Assembly: GCA_023653245.1 (NCBI GenBank) | Contig: JAMNXK010000179.1 | Location: 1-5,524, forward strand | Direction: 5' to 3' | Origin: Tagaea sp. | GTDB taxonomy: Bacteria > Pseudomonadota > Alphaproteobacteria > CACIAM-22H2 | DNA: 5,524 nucleotides | Shown: positions 1 to 5,524 of the stretch, one piece after another | How the letters are laid out: the number at the start of each line of letters is the position of its first letter | How positions within the stretch are numbered: position 1 is the first letter of the stretch | Made by a program: the position numbers and the translations under genes | The notes under the pieces: model-generated | What the model saw: only the letters and a program-made list of their open reading frames with translations | Told to the model about the DNA's origin: nothing | Databases searched by the model: none

Positions 1-2586
1 AAGGCCCGCACCCTGGATTCCATCCGGGCGATCATGTTGATCCGCGCCTATCGCATGCGCGGCCATTTGGAAGCCAATCTCGATCCGCTGGGCCTGACCA
101 AGCGCGAGCCGCATCCCGAGCTCGATCCCAAGCATTACGGCTTCGCCGAGTCCGACATGGACCGGCCGATTTTCATCGACAACGTGCTGGGCATGCAGTC
201 GGCGAGCTTGCGCACCATCGTTTCCGCGCTGAAGGCGACCTATGCCGGCTCGATCGGCGTCGAATTCCTGCATATCACCGATCCCGAGCAGAAAAGCTGG
301 ATCCAGCAGCGCATCGAAGGCCCGCGCAACCAGACCGAATTCACCGTGCGCGGCAAGCGCGCGATCCTGGAACGCCTGACCGCGGCCGAAGGGTTCGAGC
401 GCTATCTCGACCGGAAATTCGTCGGCACCAAGCGCTTCGGGCTGGACGGCGGCGAAGCGGCCGTGCCCGCCCTCGAACAGATCATCAAGCGCGGCGGCCA
501 ATTGGGCGTGCGCGACATCGTGATCGGCATGCCCCATCGCGGGCGCTTGAACGTGCTCGCCAACGTGATGGGCAAGCCCTACATCGCCATCTTCTCCGAA
601 TTCCAGGGCGTGGCGGCGCATCCCGACGACGTGCAAGGCTCGGGCGACGTGAAGTACCATCTCGGCACCTCGTCGGACCGCGAGTTCGACGGCAACAAGG
701 TGCATTTGTCGCTCACCGCCAACCCGTCGCATCTGGAAGCCGTCAATCCCGTGGTGCTGGGCAAGGCGCGCGCCAAGCTCATGCAGCTGGGCGATGTCGA
801 GCGCACGGCGGTGCTGCCGCTGCTCCTGCACGGCGACGCGGCCTTCGCGGGCCAGGGCATCGTGCCCGAAACGATGGCCTTCGTGGACATTCTCGGCTAC
901 CGGACCGGCGGGACGATCCACTTCATCGTCAACAACCAGATCGGCTTCACCACGGCGCCGGCCTATTCGCGCTCGGGCGTCTATTGCTCGGACATCGCCA
1001 AGGGCCTGGGCGTGCCGGTGTTCCACGTCAACGGCGACGATCCCGAAGCGGTCGTGCACGTCGCGCGCATCGCGACCGAATTCCGCCAGCGTTTCCACCG
1101 CGACGTCGTCATCGACATGGTGTGCTACCGCCGGCACGGCCACAACGAAACGGACGAGCCGTCCTTCACCCAGCCTTTGATGTACCGCAAGATCGCGGCG
1201 CACAAATCCACGCGCACCCTCTACGCCGAGGAGCTGGCGCGCGAAGGCTCGATCCCGGCCGAGGAATCGCAGAAGATCTACGACGATTTCATCGCGCATC
1301 TCGACAGCCAGCTCGAAGCCTCCAAGACCTACAAGCCCAACAAAGCCGATTGGCTCGAAGGCAAATGGGCGGGCATCGAAACCGCCAAGAACGACGACCG
1401 TCGCGGCGACACGGCCGTGCCGGCCCCGCTGCTCAAGCAGGTCGGCGACGCGCTGACCCGCGTGCCCGACGGGCACAACATCCACCGCACCGTCCGGCGC
1501 AATCTCGACGCCAAGCGCAAGATGCTCGATTCGGGCGAAGGCATCGATTGGGCGACGGCCGAGGCGCTGGCCTTCGGCACGCTGTGCGCCGAGGGCACGC
1601 CCGTGCGGCTGTCGGGCCAGGATTGCGGGCGCGGCACCTTCTCCCAGCGCCATTCGGTGCTGGTCGATCAGGAGACCGAGAAGCGCTATCTGCCGCTGCA
1701 GAACGTCGGCGAGAAACAGGCGACGTTCGAAGTCCACGATTCGCCGCTCTCCGAATTCGGCGTGCTCGGTTTCGAGTACGGCTACTCGCTGGCCGAGCCC
1801 AAGGCGCTCGTGTTGTGGGAAGCGCAGTTCGGCGATTTCGCCAACGGCGCGCAGACCATGTTCGACCAGTTCATCTCCTCGGGCGAACACAAATGGCTGC
1901 GCATGTCGGGCCTGGTGATGCTGCTGCCCCACGGCTACGAAGGCCAGGGGCCCGAGCATTCGTCGGCGCGCCTGGAGCGTTTCCTGCAGATGTGCGCCGA
2001 GGACAATTGGCAGGTCTGCAACATCACCACGCCCGCCAATTACTTCCACGCGCTGCGCCGCCAGGTGCGCCGCACGATCCGCAAGCCCTTGCTGATCATG
2101 ACGCCGAAATCCCTGCTGCGGCACAAGCTCGCCACGTCCAAGCTCGCCGACATGGGGCCGGGCACGACCTTCCACCGCTTCTTCGGCGAGACCGACAAGA
2201 TCGCCGCCGACGACAAGGTCAAGCGCGTGGTCATGTGTTCGGGCAAGGTCTATTACGACCTCTACGAGGAGCGCGCCAAACGCGGCCTCAAGGACGTGGC
2301 GCTGGTGCGCGTCGAGCAGCTCTACCCGTTCCCGCTCGCCACGATGGAGCGCGAGCTGGGCCGCTACAAGAACGCCGAGATCGTCTGGTGCCAGGAAGAG
2401 CCGCAGAACATGGGCGCTTGGACCTTCGTCCAGCCGCGCCTGGAGGCGATGCTCGCCAATCTGCCGATCGCCGGAAAACGTCCGCGCTATGCCGGCCGCG
2501 TCGAATCGGCCGCCACCGCCACGGGTTCGTACAAGCGCCACAACGCCGAACAAGCCAAGCTCCTCGACGAAGCCTTGAAACTCTGA
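1..2586 (+). CDS. sucA: 2-oxoglutarate dehydrogenase E1 component, 5'-truncated by window edge
   Basis: This is the thiamine diphosphate-dependent E1 subunit of the cytosolic 2-oxoglutarate dehydrogenase complex in the TCA cycle. It decarboxylates 2-oxoglutarate and passes the succinyl group to the E2 lipoyl arm. The frame is open from base 1 (KARTLDSIRAIM...), so the ATG at 34 is internal and the true start lies upstream. 861 residues are visible. Family members are usually about 930-990 residues, so roughly the first 100 are missing. Counting from base 1, visible motifs are GMPHRGRLNVLANV (His about residue 179), SHLEAVNP (His about 244), the cofactor motif HGDAAFAGQG (from 277) with NNQIGFTT (from 311), YRRHGHNETDEPSF (about 376-389), GRGTFSQRH, PHGYEGQGPEHSSAR and WCQEEPQNMGAW near the C-terminus. 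No frameshift or missing key residue is seen. The gene ends 33 bases before sucB, which suggests cotranscription. Identification is by recalled family motifs, and a related E1 such as kgd is unlikely because no fused E2 domain follows. Confidence 0.97.
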   Translation, partial: KARTLDSIRAIMLIRAYRMRGHLEANLDPLGLTKREPHPELDPKHYGFAESDMDRPIFIDNVLGMQSASLRTIVSALKATYAGSIGVEFLHITDPEQKSWIQQRIEGPRNQTEFTVRGKRAILERLTAAEGFERYLDRKFVGTKRFGLDGGEAAVPALEQIIKRGGQLGVRDIVIGMPHRGRLNVLANVMGKPYIAIFSEFQGVAAHPDDVQGSGDVKYHLGTSSDREFDGNKVHLSLTANPSHLEAVNPVVLGKARAKLMQLGDVERTAVLPLLLHGDAAFAGQGIVPETMAFVDILGYRTGGTIHFIVNNQIGFTTAPAYSRSGVYCSDIAKGLGVPVFHVNGDDPEAVVHVARIATEFRQRFHRDVVIDMVCYRRHGHNETDEPSFTQPLMYRKIAAHKSTRTLYAEELAREGSIPAEESQKIYDDFIAHLDSQLEASKTYKPNKADWLEGKWAGIETAKNDDRRGDTAVPAPLLKQVGDALTRVPDGHNIHRTVRRNLDAKRKMLDSGEGIDWATAEALAFGTLCAEGTPVRLSGQDCGRGTFSQRHSVLVDQETEKRYLPLQNVGEKQATFEVHDSPLSEFGVLGFEYGYSLAEPKALVLWEAQFGDFANGAQTMFDQFISSGEHKWLRMSGLVMLLPHGYEGQGPEHSSARLERFLQMCAEDNWQVCNITTPANYFHALRRQVRRTIRKPLLIMTPKSLLRHKLATSKLADMGPGTTFHRFFGETDKIAADDKVKRVVMCSGKVYYDLYEERAKRGLKDVALVRVEQLYPFPLATMERELGRYKNAEIVWCQEEPQNMGAWTFVQPRLEAMLANLPIAGKRPRYAGRVESAATATGSYKRHNAEQAKLLDEALKL

Positions 2587-2603
2587 CGTCCGCCCGGAAC
2601 GCG

Positions 2604-2615
2604 AAAAGAAAGAAA
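2604..2615 (+). promoter_or_regulatory. purine-rich weak ribosome binding region of sucB
   Basis: The only candidate ribosome-binding sequence before the sucB ATG at 2620 is an A/G run, AAAAGAAAGAAA, ending 4 bases before the start. It lacks a GGAG core. Initiation may rely on the unstructured A-rich leader or on coupling to sucA termination 33 bases upstream. The start itself is fixed by the conserved N-terminus of the lipoyl domain. Confidence 0.4.
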
Positions 2616-2619
2616 CGCC

Positions 2620-3828
2620 ATGCCCGTCGACATCAAAGTGCCCCCGATGGGGGAATCGGTCTCCGAAGCCACGATCGCCAAGTGGTTCAAGAAGGTCGGC
2701 GACGCCGTGAAAGCGGACGAGGCCTTGTGCGAGCTCGAAACCGACAAGGTCACGGTCGAAGTGCCCGCCCCGGTCGCGGGCCAGCTCGTGTCGATCACGG
2801 TGGAAGCCGGCGGCACGGTCGGCGTGGGCGCCAAGCTCGGCGAGATTCTCGAAGGGGCGAAGGGTGCCGCGTCGGCCGCGCCCGCCGCGGCGCCGGCCAA
2901 GGCCGCCGCACCCGCGCCGATGCAAGCCCCCGCCCAGCAAGCGGACGCCAAGACGCCCGGCCCCGCCGCGCGCAAGGCGCTGTCCGAAGCCGGCATGGAC
3001 GCTTCCGCCGTCGCGGGCTCGGGCAAAGACGGCCGCGTGACCAAGTCCGACGTCGCCGCCGCCGTGTCGGCCCCCGCACCGGCCGCCGCGAAGCCCGCGC
3101 CGGCGCCGTCCGCCCCGCGCGAGCTCGGGCCCCGCGAAGAGCGCGTGAAGATGACGCGTCTGCGCACGCGCATCGCCGAGCGCCTGAAGCAAGCCCAGAA
3201 CACCGCGGCGATGCTGACCACGTTCAACGAAATCGACATGACCGCCGCGATGGCGATGCGGTCCAAGTACAACGAGCAATTCGAGAAGCGCCACGGCGTG
3301 AAGCTCGGCTTCATGTCGATCTTCGCCAAGGCTTGCGTGGTGGCGTTGAAGGAGCTGCCCGCGGTCAACGCCGAGATCGACGGCGGCGACATCGTCTACA
3401 AGAACCATTACGACATCGGTGTGGCCGTCGGCACACCGCAAGGTCTGGTCGTCCCGGTGGTGCGCGATTGCGACGTCATGTCGTTCGCCGACATCGAAAA
3501 GAAGATCGGCGATTTCGGCCGCCGCGCGCGCGACGGGAAACTCACCGTCGACGAGATGACCGGCGGCACGTTCACGATCACCAACGGCGGCATCTACGGC
3601 TCGCTGATGTCCACGCCCATCTTGAACCCGCCGCAATCGGGCATTCTGGGCATGCACAAGATCCAGCCGCGCCCGATCGCGGTCGGCGACAAGATCGAAA
3701 TCCGCCCGATGATGTACGTCGCACTCAGCTACGACCACCGCATCATCGACGGGCGCGAAGCGGTCACCTTCCTCGTGCGCGTCAAGGAATGCGTCGAGGA
3801 TCCGGGCCGCCTCGTGCTGGATATGTAA
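2620..3828 (+). CDS. sucB: dihydrolipoyllysine-residue succinyltransferase, E2 of 2-oxoglutarate dehydrogenase
   Basis: This is the core E2 subunit. It accepts the succinyl group from E1 on a swinging lipoyl-lysine and transfers it to CoA. The 402-residue length is normal for the family. Domains in order are one lipoyl domain (about 2-77) with the lipoylated lysine K43 in ETDKV, an Ala/Pro-rich flexible linker (about 83-108), a peripheral subunit-binding domain (about 113-148, [13 protein letters not shown]...[11 protein letters not shown]), a second Ala/Pro linker (about 150-168), and the catalytic acyltransferase domain (about 175-402). The catalytic motif DHRIIDG lies at 372-378, giving H373 and D377. 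The FNEIDM and [14 protein letters not shown] segments point to the succinyltransferase branch rather than pyruvate dehydrogenase E2, as does the adjacent sucA. The start at 2620 gives the typical N-terminus directly before [10 protein letters not shown] single lipoyl domain is usual for E2o. The gene appears intact. Confidence 0.97.
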   Translation: MPVDIKVPPMGESVSEATIAKWFKKVGDAVKADEALCELETDKVTVEVPAPVAGQLVSITVEAGGTVGVGAKLGEILEGAKGAASAAPAAAPAKAAAPAPMQAPAQQADAKTPGPAARKALSEAGMDASAVAGSGKDGRVTKSDVAAAVSAPAPAAAKPAPAPSAPRELGPREERVKMTRLRTRIAERLKQAQNTAAMLTTFNEIDMTAAMAMRSKYNEQFEKRHGVKLGFMSIFAKACVVALKELPAVNAEIDGGDIVYKNHYDIGVAVGTPQGLVVPVVRDCDVMSFADIEKKIGDFGRRARDGKLTVDEMTGGTFTITNGGIYGSLMSTPILNPPQSGILGMHKIQPRPIAVGDKIEIRPMMYVALSYDHRIIDGREAVTFLVRVKECVEDPGRLVLDM

Positions 3829-3858
3829 GCGCGCCGCTCAGCCGCGACATCGTGCCTG

Positions 3859-3887
3859 CCTCATGGTTCGACGGGCTCACCATGAGG
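3859..3887 (+). repeat. REP-like palindromic hairpin, copy 1
   Basis: A 29-base imperfect palindrome with a perfect 9-base-pair stem: CCTCATGGT (3859-3867) pairs with ACCATGAGG (3879-3887). The 11-base loop holds TCGACGGGCTC. Read on this strand the unit has the conserved core TTCGAC..GCTCA. Repeats with a TTCGACaaGCTCA core and a variable self-complementary flank are, from memory, common between genes in alphaproteobacteria, but copy number here cannot be counted from one window. Confidence 0.75.
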
Positions 3888-3898
3888 CTCGAGAATTA

Positions 3899-3931
3899 GG
3901 CCTCACCCTGAGCTTGTCGAAGGGCGAGGCC
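3899..3931 (-). repeat. REP-like palindromic hairpin, copy 2, inverted relative to copy 1
   Basis: The core unit is 3901-3929: CCTCACCCT (3901-3909) pairs with AGGGCGAGG (3921-3929) around an 11-base loop, GAGCTTGTCGA. There is one non-Watson-Crick position, A/C as + strand RNA and G/U if read from the - strand. Two further G/C pairs at each end extend the stem to 11 positions (3899-3909 with 3921-3931). The reverse complement aligns with copy 1 without gaps over 29 bases at 20 identical positions, so the two copies face each other in opposite orientation. No U-run follows, so it is not a classic intrinsic terminator. Confidence 0.75.
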
Positions 3932-3972
3932 GGTCCAAGAACGCCGGCCGCGATCAACCAACGGGATTCCCA

Positions 3973-5359
<1,387 letters not shown>

Positions 5360-5382
<23 letters not shown>

Positions 5383-5503
5383 AGGAGAGGCCGCCGCCAC
5401 GTCCGCCTTCGCGCGAACGCCAGGCGGCGCCATCGTCATGCCCAGCGTCGTGGCGCCCACCGTCAATGCCACGCAGCCGCCGGTCGCCAACCCGCCGCGC
5501 TGA
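5360..5503 (+). CDS. possible small ORF overlapping the end of lpd, 47 residues, unrecognised
   Basis: An ATG at 5360 in the frame +1 relative to lpd opens a 47-codon frame that overlaps the last 23 bases of lpd and stops at TGA 5501-5503. The product starts MAGRSISEGEAAATSAF, includes a stretch GGAIVMPSVVAP, and ends Pro-rich (TQPPVANPPR). Beyond lpd its third codon positions are almost all G or C, as in the real genes nearby. That composition fits coding, but the - strand frame sharing the same third positions benefits equally. There is no good ribosome-binding site for this ATG. The strong AAGGAGAGG at 5382-5390 would better suit a start at the ACG at 5399, giving 34 residues. I do not recognise the peptide. 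It may be a real small protein, a decayed gene or a shadow. Confidence 0.22.
5382..5390 (+). promoter_or_regulatory. strong Shine-Dalgarno-like sequence overlapping the lpd stop
   Basis: AAGGAGAGG begins on the last base of the lpd TGA codon. It is a better match to the 16S anti-Shine-Dalgarno sequence than anything before sucB or lpd. No ATG, GTG or TTG lies at a usual distance downstream. The first codon at the right distance in an open frame is ACG at 5399. It may be the relic or non-standard start region of a small gene, or chance purine richness. Confidence 0.35.
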
Positions 5504-5524
5504 GAGTCAGCCGGCCGGTTTCTC
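5383..5524 (+). other. region after lpd with no confident gene
   Basis: The final 142 bases carry the Shine-Dalgarno-like AAGGAGAGG, most of the doubtful small frame, and a 7-base inverted repeat, GGCGCCA (5426-5432) with TGGCGCC (5451-5457), around an 18-base loop without a following T-run. I found no intrinsic terminator for the operon here, so transcription probably ends beyond the window or by a factor-dependent route. Confidence 0.5.

Larger units (their letters stand above)
3829..3972 (+). other. sucB-lpd intergenic spacer carrying an inverted REP-like pair
   Basis: The 144-base spacer separates sucB from lpd and is much longer than the 33-base sucA-sucB gap. About half of it is the two facing hairpins. 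They are separated by a short spacer, CTCGAGAATTA and then GG, the latter joining the stem of copy 2. The remainder is a leading 30 bases with no recognised motif and a trailing 41 bases before lpd. I saw no promoter that I could defend. The hairpins may protect the sucA-sucB message end or attenuate read-through into lpd, but both roles are inference. Confidence 0.6.

Noticed and set aside
34..2586. ATG at 34 as the true start of sucA
   Set aside because: The frame is open to base 1 and the residues before this Met (KARTLDSIRAI) continue conserved SucA sequence. The protein would also be too short for the family.
2487..3392. 301-codon - strand frame antisense to sucB, rich in Ala, Ser and Thr
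   Set aside because: It is the complement of the sucB linkers and lipoyl domain, has no recognisable motif, and overlaps intact genes on the other strand.
984..3899. Long + strand frame of 971 codons running through sucA, sucB and the spacer
   Set aside because: Its product is dominated by Arg, Gly and Ala with no domain, and it lies out of frame over two well-supported genes. It is an open shadow frame caused by high GC.
5426..5457. Inverted repeat GGCGCCA/TGGCGCC as a terminator for the operon
   Set aside because: The loop is 18 bases and no T-run follows. Short GC palindromes are expected by chance at this composition.
5511..5518. Palindrome CCGGCCGG near the window end
   Set aside because: It is a self-complementary 8-mer without a loop and common by chance in GC-rich DNA.
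5507..5524. Possible tail of a convergent - strand gene (...EKPAG then stop at 5507-5509)
   Set aside because: Only five codons are visible, which is no evidence for or against a gene.

Overview
The window is a GC-rich, protein-coding stretch from a bacterium that is most likely an alphaproteobacterium. The pointers are the very strong G/C preference at third codon positions, the sucA-sucB-lpd gene order, and the alphaproteobacterial style of the SucA sequence. The species cannot be named from this sequence alone. A Rhodospirillales-like or related lineage is a guess.

Layout, all on the + strand. Bases 1-2586 are the 3' part of sucA (odhA), E1 of the 2-oxoglutarate dehydrogenase complex, whose 5' end lies before the window. 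After a 33-base gap, 2620-3828 is a complete sucB (odhB), the lipoyl-bearing E2 succinyltransferase. Bases 3829-3972 are a 144-base spacer holding two 29-base hairpins that are diverged inverted copies of one repeat unit (3859-3887 and 3901-3929), a REP/BIME-like arrangement. Bases 3973-5382 are a complete lpd, the E3 dihydrolipoamide dehydrogenase. Bases 5383-5524 contain no confident gene. They do hold a strong Shine-Dalgarno-like sequence right at the lpd stop and a short reading frame that could be a small or decayed gene.

The three main genes encode one machine. E1 decarboxylates 2-oxoglutarate with thiamine diphosphate, E2 carries the succinyl group on its lipoyl-lysine and passes it to CoA, and E3 reoxidises the dihydrolipoyl arm with FAD and NAD+. 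All catalytic motifs I could look for are intact. The order and short sucA-sucB gap imply one transcript, with lpd probably on the same transcript but separated by the hairpin pair.

The core is ordinary central metabolism, and I saw no new enzyme system. The parts that deserve a second look are the paired repeat with compensated stem changes between sucB and lpd, and the small frame after lpd. No promoter, tRNA, rRNA, CRISPR array, insertion sequence or convincing intrinsic terminator was seen.
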